Notes: generated by a model not told the origin, from the letters alone. 64,000 bases of DNA from Butyricimonas faecihominis (GCF_033096445.1 NZ_AP028155.1:3539880-3603879), one strand, 5' to 3'. Positions 43,124 through 52,629 are shown, numbered from the stretch's first letter. Made by a program: numbers and translations.

Positions 43124-43570
43124 ATGAGTAAATCGAAGCAACAGTTACTGGATGAGCGTTATTTGAGAATGGCCCGGATATGGGCGGAGAATTCGTATTG
43201 CGAACGTCGGCAGGTTGGTGCGTTGATTGTGCGGGGGGATGCCATTATATCCGACGGGTATAACGGGACGCCTTCCGGGTTCGAAAATATCTGTGAGGAC
43301 GAGAATAATAAGACGAAACCTTACGTGCTGCATGCCGAGGCGAACGCGATCACGAAGGTCGCGAAGTCAAATAACAGCAGTTTGGGGGCAACGTTGTACG
43401 TGACAGCCTCCCCTTGCATCGAGTGTGCCAAGTTAATCATTCAGGCCGGAATCCGGCGGGTGGTGTATTCCGAGAATTACCGGAGTGTTGATGGGATCGA
43501 GTTGTTGCAGAAAGCCGGGATTGACGTGGCGTTTATCGAGTTGAACGAGAATCAGGAAAATAAAGATTAA
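43124..43570 (+). CDS. dCMP deaminase (ComEB-like cytidine deaminase family)
   Basis: Zinc-dependent deaminase converting dCMP to dUMP for thymidylate synthesis. 148 residues, with the zinc motifs HAEANAI and PCIECAKLI, and the N-terminal RQVGALIVRGDAIISDGYNGTPSGF block of the dCMP family. Cytosolic. Located between the prenyl synthase and the S41 protease genes; the link is probably only transcriptional. Confidence 0.94.
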   Translation: MSKSKQQLLDERYLRMARIWAENSYCERRQVGALIVRGDAIISDGYNGTPSGFENICEDENNKTKPYVLHAEANAITKVAKSNNSSLGATLYVTASPCIECAKLIIQAGIRRVVYSENYRSVDGIELLQKAGIDVAFIELNENQENKD

Positions 43571-43581
43571 ATTGGAAGAGA

Positions 43582-45180
43582 ATGAATAAGAGTAATTTGA
43601 GGGCTTTGTTGACTCCGATCGTGCTGGCTTTGGCCATCGTGTTCGGGATGATGTTGAACCGGTTCTTGCCGGACCGTACACAGGTGTCAGCGTCCTCGGA
43701 AATGTTTTTGCCCGTGACGGGAAGTAAGCTGGATTTGATTATCAGTATGATACAAAATTCGTACGTGGATACCGTGGACACGAGGCAGATCGTGGAGAAT
43801 ACAATTCCGGTCTTATTGAAGGATCTGGACCCACACACGGTATATATTCCCGCGAAGGATATGCAACGGGCAAATGAGGGGATCGTGGGAAACTTCGGGG
43901 GTGTTGGAATCCAGTTTTACAAGTACCTAGATACGGTGACCGTCGTGAAGGTGGTTCCGGGTGGACCTTCGGAGAAAGCCGGGATAAAGGACGGGGACCG
44001 GATTGTGCGGGTGAACGATTCTTTGGTTGCTGGGGTAAAGATGGGGCAGGATAAGATTCAGGAGTTGATGAGGGGGGAACTGGGAACGAAAGTGGAGTTG
44101 ACGATCGCTAGAAGAGGGGAGCCGAAGTTAATCACGAAAGAGGTGGTTCGCGGAAGTATTCCGGTGAAGAGCGTGGACGTGGCGTATATGCTGAATGACA
44201 CGACGGGTTATTTGAAAACGAATACTTTCGGTATGCACACGTATGCCGAGTTCATGCAAGCGTTGGTGAAGTTGAAGGCAGAGGGAATGAGGAAAATTAT
44301 TATCGATTTGCGGGAGAATGAAGGAGGGGTGTTACCGATTGCGATACAAATGATTAACGAGTTCTTGGATGCCGACCGTTTGATTCTTTACACGCAGGGA
44401 CAGGCGCAACCTCGTGCAGATTATAAGTCTAACGGCAAAGGGCAATTTAAGGATTTGCGCGTGGATGTGCTGATCAGCGAGTTTAGCGCGTCAGCCAGCG
44501 AGATTTTTGCCGGGGCGATACAGGATAATGACCGTGGGTTGATTATCGGGCGTCGTTCGTTTGGTAAGGGATTGGTTCAGGAACAGCGGATGTTGCCTGA
44601 CGGTTCGGCCTTGCGTTTGACGGTGGCCCGTTATTACACGCCTTCGGGACGTTCTATCCAGAAACCGTATAACGAGGGGAAAGAGAAGTATTATAATGAC
44701 CTTTACAATCGTTTGGTTCACGGGGAGTTCTCACAGAAAGACAGTATTGTTTTTGACGAGAATTTGAAATACCAGACCGTGGGCGGGCGTACCGTGTATG
44801 GTGGTGGCGGTATCATGCCGGATGTTTTCGTGCCGGCGGACACGACCGGGGTTTCCCGTTATTTGAGCGACGTGACGAGAACCCAGTTCTTGTACGAGTA
44901 CACGTTTGATTTCATGGATCGGCATCGTCCGGAAATGACGAATCTGAAGGATTACAAGCAGATTCAGAATTACCTGAAATCATTTGACCTAGTGAACGAG
45001 ATGGCGAATTATGCTGCCCGTCGCGGATTGAAACGGGACGAGAAGGGAATCAAGGAGTCCTACCAAGTTTTGCGTACTCGGATCGAGGCGTATATTGCCC
45101 GTCACACGATAGATGACGAGGGATTCTACCCGATTCTTGGTCAGATTGATAACACGTTGCAAGAAGCGATTAAACAATAA
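43582..45180 (+). CDS. S41 family C-terminal processing peptidase
   Basis: Periplasmic tail-specific serine protease, membrane-anchored or secreted by an N-terminal helix (LLTPIVLALAIVFGMML). PDZ domain at about residues 95-180 (GVGIQFYKYLDTVTVVKVVPGGPSEKAGIKDGDRI), then the S41 core with the Ser nucleophile in SEFSASASEIFAGAIQDN and the catalytic Lys in RSFGKGLVQ. C-terminal helical extension to residue 532, usual for Bacteroidota Ctp proteins. Eleven bases after the deaminase. Confidence 0.95.
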   Translation: MNKSNLRALLTPIVLALAIVFGMMLNRFLPDRTQVSASSEMFLPVTGSKLDLIISMIQNSYVDTVDTRQIVENTIPVLLKDLDPHTVYIPAKDMQRANEGIVGNFGGVGIQFYKYLDTVTVVKVVPGGPSEKAGIKDGDRIVRVNDSLVAGVKMGQDKIQELMRGELGTKVELTIARRGEPKLITKEVVRGSIPVKSVDVAYMLNDTTGYLKTNTFGMHTYAEFMQALVKLKAEGMRKIIIDLRENEGGVLPIAIQMINEFLDADRLILYTQGQAQPRADYKSNGKGQFKDLRVDVLISEFSASASEIFAGAIQDNDRGLIIGRRSFGKGLVQEQRMLPDGSALRLTVARYYTPSGRSIQKPYNEGKEKYYNDLYNRLVHGEFSQKDSIVFDENLKYQTVGGRTVYGGGGIMPDVFVPADTTGVSRYLSDVTRTQFLYEYTFDFMDRHRPEMTNLKDYKQIQNYLKSFDLVNEMANYAARRGLKRDEKGIKESYQVLRTRIEAYIARHTIDDEGFYPILGQIDNTLQEAIKQ

Positions 45181-45183
45181 TTG

Positions 45184-46086
45184 ATGAAGAGTATATTACA
45201 CGGGAGGCTGATTTTTGGCCTCCTGTTTCTGTTTCTTGCCTTAGGTAGTTTTGCCGACGGGCGCTATATTCCGGTTTATGATGACGGGATACGGGTGGAT
45301 TACAAGCATTATTGCTTGGGATTCAACAAGGAGCATAAACAAGCGAATTGGGTGTACTATGAGTTGGGTTCCGCAAACTTGACAGGGAAAGCGAGCCGGA
45401 AGAATGATTTCCGGGTGGATCCGAAGATCAGTCGCTGGAGCGCCACGCCCGACGATTACAAGCGGAGCGGTTACGACCGGGGGCATTTGTGTCCCGCGGC
45501 CGATATGTCGTTTAACGCGAAGGCGATGAGCGAGACGTTCTACATGTCGAATATGTCTCCCCAAGTGCCGATGTTTAACCGGGGAATCTGGAAAGAGCTG
45601 GAGGAACACGTGCGTAACCGGGCCCGGAAGGAGAAGCTGTACGTGGTGACGGGACCGATTTTCAAGAGTAATAAAGGTGCGATCGGCAAGGGGAAAGTGG
45701 CAGTTCCGGGATATTACTACAAGTTGTTTTATTCGCCTGCCAAGCAGCAAATGATCGCTTACGTGTTGCCTAACGAGGAGAGCAAGCGTCCCTTGAATAG
45801 TTTTGCCGTTTCCGTAGATAAGGTGGAGAAGATGACGGGGATTGATTTCTTTTCTCAATTACCCGATGATTTGGAGCGGGAGTTGGAGGCGGACACGCTT
45901 TCGCACGTGTCACGGGATGGGGGACAGGCTTCGGGAGGTTCGTATCGTCCGACAAGAAATCAACAGGTGATAGCGGTTGTCGCCGTAGTTGTGATCTTTC
46001 TTGTTGTGCATTTCTTGATAAAACACCGTGGAGGTAAGAAGAAGAAAAAGAAACCGGCACGCAAACCGGCAAAGAAAAAGAAATAA
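45184..46086 (+). CDS. DNA/RNA non-specific endonuclease with C-terminal membrane anchor
   Basis: NUC1-type beta-beta-alpha-metal nuclease. Signal peptide (LIFGLLFLFLALGSFADG), then the nuclease domain with the catalytic motif YDRGHLCPAADM (His general base), the Asn-containing FYMSNMSPQVPMFNRGIW helix and VVTGPIF. Around residue 258-278 there is a hydrophobic helix (VIAVVAVVVIFLVVHFLI) followed by a very basic Lys/Arg tail. A signal peptide plus a C-terminal helix with a positive tail predicts a periplasmic nuclease tethered in the inner membrane, tail inside. TTG at 45181 is an alternative start next to the previous stop. Confidence 0.92.
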   Translation: MKSILHGRLIFGLLFLFLALGSFADGRYIPVYDDGIRVDYKHYCLGFNKEHKQANWVYYELGSANLTGKASRKNDFRVDPKISRWSATPDDYKRSGYDRGHLCPAADMSFNAKAMSETFYMSNMSPQVPMFNRGIWKELEEHVRNRARKEKLYVVTGPIFKSNKGAIGKGKVAVPGYYYKLFYSPAKQQMIAYVLPNEESKRPLNSFAVSVDKVEKMTGIDFFSQLPDDLERELEADTLSHVSRDGGQASGGSYRPTRNQQVIAVVAVVVIFLVVHFLIKHRGGKKKKKKPARKPAKKKK

Positions 46087-46109
46087 GCCAATCGGCTTAT
46101 TTCTCTTTT
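46079..46109. terminator. Bidirectional terminator between nuclease and TlpA-like gene
   Basis: AGAAATAAGCC (46079-46089) and GGCTTATTTCT (46094-46104) form a perfect 11-bp stem with loop AATC, followed by CTTTT; it overlaps the ends of both converging genes and has A/T tails on both sides. Confidence 0.85.
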
Positions 46110-46621
46110 AAAAGTTTATCAATGACTTTCACCATTTCCTCGAATTCTTTCGGGTCGTAGAGACGGGTGAGGAAGGCGATGTTGCCTTTCTTGTCGATGA
46201 TGATGTTACGGGTGACTCCGGCTCCCTGTGCGGCGTAGGTGTAGAATGCTTTACCTTCCGGGTCAAGGAGTAGAGGATAGGTGATCTTGATGTCCTTGGC
46301 GAACTTTTCGGTGGTTTCTTTGCTCTCCTTGAAGTCGATGCCGAAGAGTGCGAACTCTGGGTTGTTCTTGTATTTCAGCCAGATGTCTTTTTCGATAAAA
46401 GGCATTTCCTTACGGCATACACCGCACCAACTGGCGGTGAATTGTATCATGATGACTTTTCCTGTCAAGTCTTTTAGTTGTTTCTTGGTTCCGTCGGGAA
46501 ACAGTAACTCGATGTTCGGGGCTTTTTCGCCTACTTTCACGATATACCCCCTGTCGTCTTGCTGGGCCTTTGTTAGCGAACAGGTCATGACCAGTAATAG
46601 TATAAATGTCAGATGTTTCAT
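46097..46621 (-). CDS. TlpA-like thioredoxin-fold oxidoreductase
   Basis: Exported thiol-disulfide oxidoreductase, 174 residues. Signal peptide (MKHLTFILLLVMTCSLTKAQ), AhpC/TSA-Redoxin-like core: VGEKAPNIELLFPDGTKKQL, active site FTASWCGVCRKEMPF (CxxC), cis-Pro region GVTRNIIIDKKGNIAFL, where the residue at the cis-Pro position is Thr-Arg rather than the more common Thr-Pro. Probably a reductant for periplasmic proteins. It follows the zinc-ribbon gene by 17 bases. Confidence 0.92.
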   Translation of the reverse strand: MKHLTFILLLVMTCSLTKAQQDDRGYIVKVGEKAPNIELLFPDGTKKQLKDLTGKVIMIQFTASWCGVCRKEMPFIEKDIWLKYKNNPEFALFGIDFKESKETTEKFAKDIKITYPLLLDPEGKAFYTYAAQGAGVTRNIIIDKKGNIAFLTRLYDPKEFEEMVKVIDKLLKEK

Positions 46622-46638
46622 AGGATGATGTATTTGTA

Positions 46639-46845
46639 TTAATAACGTTTCAAGCTTTTAGGACTACCACTCCACGAGCATCCGAGACAATAAAGGGTTT
46701 CCGTGTCGAATCCTTCTAGGGAATCTCCCTCGTGGACGGGGACAACAACGTAGTCGGTCGTGACTTGTACGAGACAATTATTTCCCTTCTCGTCTTTCAC
46801 GTAAAAGCGGCGTATTCCGCATTTGGGGCAGAGTAAAAATTTCAT
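46639..46845 (-). CDS. Small zinc-ribbon-like protein
   Basis: 68 residues, no signal peptide. Two cysteine knuckles, CPKCGIRRFYV at the start and CLGCSWSG near the end, separated by a beta-rich middle (NNCLVQVTTDYVVVPVHEGDS); this is the pattern of a zinc ribbon. Short conserved proteins of this type occur in Bacteroidota without known function. Likely cotranscribed with the TlpA-like gene. Confidence 0.75.
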   Translation of the reverse strand: MKFLLCPKCGIRRFYVKDEKGNNCLVQVTTDYVVVPVHEGDSLEGFDTETLYCLGCSWSGSPKSLKRY

Positions 46846-46928
46846 ATCACAAATTTTGAGGCATAGTTAATGATTATTCTTGATAGTTGTACGTGAGTTT
46901 GGAATAAATATGTTCCAAAAGGTTGGCA

Positions 46929-46948
46929 TTTTTTCGTGTACGAAAAAA
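46929..46948. promoter_or_regulatory. Palindrome upstream of AAA/DUF4143 gene
   Basis: TTTTTTCGT and ACGAAAAAA separated by GT form a 9-bp inverted repeat with almost no loop, typical of a protein-binding DNA site rather than an RNA hairpin. Confidence 0.5.
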
Positions 46949-46965
46949 ATGAGACAAAAGAAACC

Positions 46966-47002
46966 ATTTCTTTTCGTATGAGAAAAGAAATTTGTAATTT
47001 TG
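46966..47002 (+). promoter_or_regulatory. Promoter with embedded inverted repeat for AAA/DUF4143 gene
   Basis: Perfect -7 box TAATTTTG at 46995-47002; a TTTC at 46972-46975 serves as a weak -33 box with a 19-base spacer. The inverted repeat ATTTCTTTTC (46966-46975) / GAAAAGAAAT (46982-46991) covers the -33 box and spacer, a good position for an operator. The gene starts 22 bases after the -7 box. Confidence 0.5.
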
Positions 47003-47023
47003 GATAACAATTAATTATGAAAC

Positions 47024-48235
47024 ATGGAAATACCGCATTATTATGCTAGAATGATCTATCTGGATCGAATAAAACCATTTATTGACACGCAGATTATAAA
47101 AGTTTTAGTGGGGCAAAGGCGTGTCGGGAAAAGTTTTATGCTTTTTCAGTTAATGGATTACATCCGGGGGAAAAATGCGAACGCTGATATACTATATATT
47201 AATAAGGAATTATTTGAATTTGATTCTCTCCGGGATTACACGGATTTAATGTATTATATACAGAAACACAGGGAAGGAAAGACAGGGAAATGCTATCTTT
47301 TTATTGATGAGGTGCAGGATATAATGTCATTTGAAAAGGCCTTGCGGGGATTGTTGGCTGATGGGGGGTATGATATTTACTGCACGGGAAGTAATGCCCG
47401 GATGCTATCGGGGGAATTAGCCACTTTTTTGAGTGGACGTTACGTGGAATTTAGAATTTGGGGGTTGAATTATTCGGAATTTATGCAATTCCACCAGTTG
47501 GAGGATAGTGATGAAACATTTTCCCGGTATTATAAATTTGGGGGACTTCCTTATTTGGTAAACTTACCTTTTGACGAGGGGATCGTGTCGGAATATTTAA
47601 GAGGTATCTATAACACGATTCTTCTGAAAGATATTGTTGATAGGCATGGTATTCGTAATGTTAGACAATTACAGGATCTTACCGTGTATTTGGCTGACAC
47701 GATCGGCAATATGTTTTCGGCGAGTAGTATTAGTGAATATCTGAAGTCTCAAAGGATTGATTTGACCCCTAAGATGATTTTGGAGTATTTAGGGTATCTG
47801 GAGAATGCTTTTTTTGTTCGTCGGGTGCGTCCCGTGGATATTCAAGGTAAGAAACAATTTCGGGTAGGGGAGAAATATTATTTTGAAGATTTGGGTATCC
47901 GCCACGTGATTCGACCTTTCCGTCCGGATGATATTGGTCAAGTGTTGGAAAATGTTGTCCATCATCATTTGATGGTTCGTGGATACACGGTTCATGTCGG
48001 GCGCGACGGGGACCGGGAGGTCGATTTCGTGGCGGAGCGTGATGGTGAAAAGTTGTATATTCAAGTCGCCGCTTCCGTGATGGAACAAAAGACTTGGGAG
48101 CGTGAATATGGAAATTTACTGGAGATTAGAGATAATTATCCGAAAATTGTAGTTACTTTAGACCCGCTTGAGGGGGCCTCTTTCCAAGGAATCCGGCAAA
48201 TTCCCGTGCGGCGTTTTCTTTTAATGAATGATTAA
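47024..48235 (+). CDS. AAA_14/DUF4143 family ATPase
   Basis: 403-residue P-loop protein of the very common but poorly understood AAA_14-DUF4143 family. Walker A VGQRRVGKSFM, Walker B YLFIDEVQDI, sensor-like YCTGSNARMLSGELATFLSGRYVEF (family hallmark), then a winged-helix/DUF4143 region and a restriction-endonuclease-like C-terminal fold: YTVHVGRDGDREVDFVAERDGEKLYIQVAASV, with D-(x)n-E/Q-x-A/K-type residues (VDF, IQVA). The core lysine of the nuclease motif appears lost (QVAAS), so nuclease activity is doubtful. Controlled by the palindrome-bearing promoter upstream. Two bases separate it from dus. Confidence 0.9.
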   Translation: MEIPHYYARMIYLDRIKPFIDTQIIKVLVGQRRVGKSFMLFQLMDYIRGKNANADILYINKELFEFDSLRDYTDLMYYIQKHREGKTGKCYLFIDEVQDIMSFEKALRGLLADGGYDIYCTGSNARMLSGELATFLSGRYVEFRIWGLNYSEFMQFHQLEDSDETFSRYYKFGGLPYLVNLPFDEGIVSEYLRGIYNTILLKDIVDRHGIRNVRQLQDLTVYLADTIGNMFSASSISEYLKSQRIDLTPKMILEYLGYLENAFFVRRVRPVDIQGKKQFRVGEKYYFEDLGIRHVIRPFRPDDIGQVLENVVHHHLMVRGYTVHVGRDGDREVDFVAERDGEKLYIQVAASVMEQKTWEREYGNLLEIRDNYPKIVVTLDPLEGASFQGIRQIPVRRFLLMND

Positions 48236-48237
48236 GT

Positions 48238-49191
48238 ATGAAAAAGTATAAGATACATTTTGCCCCGGTACAGGGGCTTACCGATTGGACGTTCCGGAAT
48301 ATACATGCGAAGTTTTTCGGGGGAGTGGATGCTTACTACACGCCGTTTATCCGGGTGGAGAAGGAGGATTCGTTTCGTTCAAGGGATATGAAGGATTGCG
48401 ATCCGGAGTTGAATAGCGTGGAGTTGCTAGTTCCCCAAGTGTTGGGAGGAGAGCCTGCGGAGTTGGATGTTTGCTTGCAGATGTTGGAAGGACGGGGATA
48501 CAAGCAGGTGGATATTAACATGGGATGCCCGTTCACGATGATTTCTCGACGGGGAAAGGGTGCCGGATTGTTACCTCACCCGGAGAGGGTGGAGGCCTTG
48601 CTGGAGGTGGTGAAGGATTTTCCGGAGATACAATGTTCCGTGAAGATGCGGTTAGGGTGGGAAGATCCGGGGGAATGTTTGAAATTATTGCCCTTGTTGA
48701 ACGCGGCCCCGTTGGCAGCTATATTTCTTCATGCCCGGGTTGGCGTGCAGGAATACAAGGGGGAGACGGATAAGGAGGCTTTCGAGGCGTTTTACGAGGG
48801 GTGTGAACATCCGTTGTATTATAACGGGGACATTTTGACCTTGGAGGATATTCAAGCCGTGACGGAGCGTTTCCCTCGTTTGGAGGGAGTGATGATCGGG
48901 AGAGGTTTGTTGGCGAACCCGGCCTTGGCACAAGAGTACGTGGAGGGAAGGGTGCTTGCTGGGGAGGAACGATTGAGGAAGTTCAAGGCATTTCATGCCG
49001 AATTACTTGCGGGGTATGCCGAACGATTGCAGGGGGATCATCAGTTGTTGATGAAGATGAAAACGTTCTGGGAGTATTTCATGCCTTCAACGGACCGGAA
49101 GGTTTTGAAGAAAATTCACAAGAGCAATAAGTTGACGCAGTATAACGAGGCGGTGGTAAAGGCTTTTATGCCGGGTGACGAGGAAGAGTAA
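48238..49191 (+). CDS. tRNA-dihydrouridine synthase family protein
   Basis: FMN-dependent enzyme reducing uridines in tRNA D-loops. TIM-barrel signatures: FAPVQGLTDWTFR at the start, VDINMGCPFTMISRRGKGAGLL with the catalytic Cys, CSVKMRLGW, IFLHARVGVQEYKG with the RNA-contacting His, and YYNGDILTLEDIQ ... GVMIGRGLLANPAL for FMN phosphate. 317 residues. Which U positions are modified is not clear. Confidence 0.93.
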   Translation: MKKYKIHFAPVQGLTDWTFRNIHAKFFGGVDAYYTPFIRVEKEDSFRSRDMKDCDPELNSVELLVPQVLGGEPAELDVCLQMLEGRGYKQVDINMGCPFTMISRRGKGAGLLPHPERVEALLEVVKDFPEIQCSVKMRLGWEDPGECLKLLPLLNAAPLAAIFLHARVGVQEYKGETDKEAFEAFYEGCEHPLYYNGDILTLEDIQAVTERFPRLEGVMIGRGLLANPALAQEYVEGRVLAGEERLRKFKAFHAELLAGYAERLQGDHQLLMKMKTFWEYFMPSTDRKVLKKIHKSNKLTQYNEAVVKAFMPGDEEE

Positions 49192-49197
49192 GTGCGA

Positions 49198-49569
49198 ATG
49201 AAGAGAACGATATATATCATCATCGGTTGTATTTCCGTGGTTTTGGGGATTATTGGCATTTTTGTTCCCGGGTTACCGACTACACCCTTTTTGTTGTTGA
49301 GTTCGTGGTTGTTCTATAATAGTTCGAAACGATTACATAATGCTTTACACCGTTCGAAATGGTTGGGGCCTTACTTAAGGCGTTTTCAAGAACGTAAGGG
49401 TGTCGGGTGGAAGACAAAAGCGGTGTCGATAGTGTGTATGTGGACGATGATTTCTATTTCGGCTTTCGTGGTTTTCGAGAACTGGCATGTGCGTTTGTTG
49501 CTTTTGGGTTTGGGGGTGATCGGGACGTGTAGCGTGTTATTCATTGTCCCTAATGCTAAAAATAATTAA
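49198..49569 (+). CDS. DUF454 (YbaN-like) membrane protein
   Basis: Small integral membrane protein of the YbaN/DUF454 family. Helix-loop signature IIGCISVVLGIIGIFVPGLPTTPFLLLSSWLFYNSSKRLHNAL, with the conserved GLPTTPFLLL block, then FQERKGVGWKTKAVSI and two more helices. 123 residues from the ATG at 49198; a GTG at 49192 directly follows the dus stop. Function unknown. Confidence 0.93.
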   Translation: MKRTIYIIIGCISVVLGIIGIFVPGLPTTPFLLLSSWLFYNSSKRLHNALHRSKWLGPYLRRFQERKGVGWKTKAVSIVCMWTMISISAFVVFENWHVRLLLLGLGVIGTCSVLFIVPNAKNN

Positions 49570-49607
49570 AGTAAAAAAGAGGAGATTTCTCCTCTTTTTA
49601 CTTTAAT
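49565..49607. terminator. Bidirectional terminator between DUF454 gene and leuS
   Basis: ATTAAAGTAAAAA...AGAGGAG and CTCCTCTTTTTACTTTAAT pair along almost 20 bases around loop ATTT; A- and T-rich flanks serve both converging genes. Confidence 0.85.
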
Positions 49608-52379
49608 TTATCCGATAACGATGTTCACGATTTTCTTCGGGACGATAATCATTTTTTTGATCTCTTTTCCTTCTAACCATTTCGTTGATTCGGGTGCGGC
49701 TTTGACTGCGGCCTCAATATCAGCATTGGTTGCCGTTAAGGGCATGGATAGTTTGAAACGAACTTTGCCGTTGAAAGATACCGGGTATTCAAAAGCGTCC
49801 TCCACTAGAAATTTTTCTTCCCATTTGGGGAATGACTCTTTCGTGATACTTTGAGTGTGTCCCAACAAGCTCCATAGTTCTTCCGCCATGTGTGGGGCGA
49901 AAGGTGCGAGAGCGATTACGAGGGGTTCTAGGACGGCCCGTTTGTTACATTTCAAGGCGGTCAATTCGTTCGTGCAAATCATGAATGCCGGAATGGACGT
50001 GTTGAAAGAGAAGTTCTCGATGTCGTATTCCACTTTTTTGATGGTTTTGTGCAGCACTTTTAACTCTTCTCTGGAAGGAGTTTCGTCGCTTACGCTGAAG
50101 TCTTCACCGACTTGGAACAGGCGCCAGAATTTGCGTAAGAATTTGTACACCCCGTCAATCCCTTGCGTGTCCCAAGGTTTGCTGAATTCCAGCGGTCCGA
50201 GGAACATCTCGTACAGGCGTAACGTGTCGGCCCCGTATTCTTCGATGATCGTGTCGGGATTTACCACGTTGAACATGGATTTTGACATCTTTTCAATAGC
50301 CCATCCACAGATGTATTTCCCGTTTTCCAAGATGAACTCGGCATTGGCGTACTCTGGCATCCAAGCCCGGAAGGCGTCTTGATCCAGCACGTCGTTCTTG
50401 ACGATGTTGACATCCACGTGGATTTCCGTGGTTTTATATTGATCTTTCAGTCCGACGGAAACAAAGGTGTTTGTGCCTTGTATTCTGTACACGAAGTTTG
50501 AACGTCCTTGGATCATTCCTTGATTGATCAGTTTTTTGAAGGGTTCTTCTTCACAAGCCACGCCGAGGTCATACAGAAACATATTCCAGAAACGGGCGTA
50601 GATCAAGTGACCTGTGGCATGTTCGGAACCACCGAGGTAAAGATCAACATTTTTCCAATAGTTGCATATTTCGTGATCAACTAATGCCTTATTGTTGTGG
50701 GGATCCATGTAACGTAAGAAATAAGCGGATGAACCGGCGAAACCGGGCATCGTGTTTAATTCTAATGGATAACCGTCTTCTGTTTTCCAGTTTTTAGCCC
50801 GTCCGAGGGGTGGTTCCCCGCTCTCGGTGGGCAGGTATTTATCGACTTCCGGCAGTTCCAGCGGAAGTTTGGATTCGTCCAGCATGTAAGGAAGGTCGTC
50901 CTTGTAATACACGGGGAACGGTTCTCCCCAGTAACGTTGGCGGCTGAAGATGGCATCACGCAGGCGGTAGTTGATTTTGCTTTTACCGATGCCTCTTTTT
51001 TCTACTTCTCCGGCAATGTAGGCGATGGCCTCTTTGACTTCCATGCCGTTGATAATGCCGCTATTGATCATTTTACCTGCTTTTGCATCGTAGGAGCCTT
51101 CCGACATATCGTGTCCTTCCCCGTCATCGACAACGGGTACGATGGGCAGGTTGAAGTGTTTGGCGAAGGCGTAGTCACGGCTATCGTGTCCCGGTACAGC
51201 CATGATGGCTCCGGTTCCGTAGCCGGAAAGGACGTATTCACTGATCCAGATGGGTATAGCCTCGTTGGTGAACGGGTTGATGGCATAAGATCCGGTGAAG
51301 ACTCCCGTAACCTTTTTCACTTCGGTCTGGCGTTCCCGTTCCGTGCGTTTGGACACGTAATCCAAATATTCGGCAACGGCGTCAGCCTGTTCGGGAGTTG
51401 TTAACGGTTTTACGTAGTCTGATTCGGGAGCCAAAACCATGAAACTAACCCCGAAGATGGTGTCGGGGCGGGTGGTGAAAATCTCTAATTTCAGATCGGA
51501 GTCTTTCACGTCGAACCTCACATCTGCTCCTTGTGAACGACCGATCCAGTTACGTTGGATGTCTTTCAAGGAGTCGGACCAATCAATGTTGTCAAGCCCG
51601 TCAAGCAATCTTTGGGCGTACGCGGAAACCCGCAATGACCATTGACGCATTTTCTTTTGTACCACGGGATAACCTCCGCGAAGAGATAATCCTTCCTTTA
51701 CCTCGTCATTTGCCAGCACAGTTCCCAGTTGGGGACACCAGTTTACCATGGTGTCAGCCAAGTAGGCAAGACGGTAGTTCAGTAATATTTCTTGTTGTTC
51801 TTTCGTACTCTTGTTTTTCCATTCCTCGGCGGTAAAGTCCATCTCCTCACCGCAAGCGACGTTTAATCCTTGGGTTCCGACGGCCTCGAATGCTTTTACC
51901 AGTTCGGTAATTGGCATGGCTTTTTGCTCGTCGTAGCAATAAAAACTGTTGAACATCTGGATAAAAGTCCATTGGGTCCATTTGTAGTATTCCGGGTCGC
52001 AGGTCCGGATTTCACGGTCCCAGTCGAAGGAGAATCCGATTTTATCCATTTGTTCCCGGTAGCGACGGATGTTTTTCTCCGTGGTGATGGCCGGATGTTG
52101 TCCGGTTTGGATGGCATATTGCTCCGCGGGCAGACCATACGCGTCATATCCCATGGGATGCAGGACATTGAATCCTTTCAGATGTTTGTAACGGGAATAG
52201 ATGTCGGAAGCGATGTAGCCTAGCGGGTGTCCCACGTGCAACCCTGCCCCGGATGGGTAAGGAAACATATCCAACACGTAATATTTGGGCTTAGAAGGAT
52301 CGACTTCCACCCGGTAAGTTTTGTTTTCTTGCCAGTAGCTTTGCCACTTTTTTTCGACTTCCTTGAAATTGTATTCCAT
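49608..52379 (-). CDS. leuS: Leucyl-tRNA synthetase
   Basis: Class I aminoacyl-tRNA synthetase, 923 residues. HIGH-type motif in [16 protein letters not shown], zinc/editing domain inserted in the Rossmann fold ([19 protein letters not shown], with the editing [19 protein letters not shown]), the [16 protein letters not shown] block and KMSKS motif in [16 protein letters not shown]-terminal anticodon-binding helices follow ([14 protein letters not shown]). A -7 box (TACCTTTG, minus strand, 52412-52419) lies 33 bases upstream of the start. Secure call. Confidence 0.98.
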   Translation of the reverse strand: MEYNFKEVEKKWQSYWQENKTYRVEVDPSKPKYYVLDMFPYPSGAGLHVGHPLGYIASDIYSRYKHLKGFNVLHPMGYDAYGLPAEQYAIQTGQHPAITTEKNIRRYREQMDKIGFSFDWDREIRTCDPEYYKWTQWTFIQMFNSFYCYDEQKAMPITELVKAFEAVGTQGLNVACGEEMDFTAEEWKNKSTKEQQEILLNYRLAYLADTMVNWCPQLGTVLANDEVKEGLSLRGGYPVVQKKMRQWSLRVSAYAQRLLDGLDNIDWSDSLKDIQRNWIGRSQGADVRFDVKDSDLKLEIFTTRPDTIFGVSFMVLAPESDYVKPLTTPEQADAVAEYLDYVSKRTERERQTEVKKVTGVFTGSYAINPFTNEAIPIWISEYVLSGYGTGAIMAVPGHDSRDYAFAKHFNLPIVPVVDDGEGHDMSEGSYDAKAGKMINSGIINGMEVKEAIAYIAGEVEKRGIGKSKINYRLRDAIFSRQRYWGEPFPVYYKDDLPYMLDESKLPLELPEVDKYLPTESGEPPLGRAKNWKTEDGYPLELNTMPGFAGSSAYFLRYMDPHNNKALVDHEICNYWKNVDLYLGGSEHATGHLIYARFWNMFLYDLGVACEEEPFKKLINQGMIQGRSNFVYRIQGTNTFVSVGLKDQYKTTEIHVDVNIVKNDVLDQDAFRAWMPEYANAEFILENGKYICGWAIEKMSKSMFNVVNPDTIIEEYGADTLRLYEMFLGPLEFSKPWDTQGIDGVYKFLRKFWRLFQVGEDFSVSDETPSREELKVLHKTIKKVEYDIENFSFNTSIPAFMICTNELTALKCNKRAVLEPLVIALAPFAPHMAEELWSLLGHTQSITKESFPKWEEKFLVEDAFEYPVSFNGKVRFKLSMPLTATNADIEAAVKAAPESTKWLEGKEIKKMIIVPKKIVNIVIG

Positions 52380-52559
52380 GTTAATCCTTTTTTAGTTCTC
52401 GTAATGAATCGCAAAGGTAATAAAAATCATACGATATTAATGTTGGAGAATAATGTACGATGCTAATTTTAAATTTTGTCGGTAAGAACCAAAGAAACAA
52501 GTCTTGATCTTATCCCTATAATCAAGTATGTAAAGGGCGTTTTTTACCCATTTTAAGGG

Positions 52560-52591
52560 ATTGTGAGGGGGAGTGGGCTACTTTATTTTTG
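52560..52591 (+). promoter_or_regulatory. Predicted promoter of the hmu operon
   Basis: ATTG at 52560-52563 (-33), 20-base spacer, TATTTTTG at 52584-52591 (perfect TAnnTTTG). Predicted leader about 30 bases. I see no clear Fur-type palindrome around it. Confidence 0.6.
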
Positions 52592-52629
52592 CGACATTAA
52601 ATCGTTGTTAAACTAAATTTTTAAATATA

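Noticed and set aside
45241-45858. 205-codon minus-strand open frame opposite the endonuclease gene
   Set aside because: His/Arg-rich sequence without a fold signature; complementary to a clear nuclease domain.
46020-46083. Lys-rich tail of the nuclease as a frameshift artefact
   Set aside because: The frame is consistent, follows a proper membrane helix and ends at a clean terminator; a polybasic tail after a C-terminal anchor is plausible.
50937-51404. 155-codon plus-strand open frame opposite leuS
   Set aside because: It is antisense to conserved leuS codons, has no recognisable motif, and reflects codon usage of the true gene.
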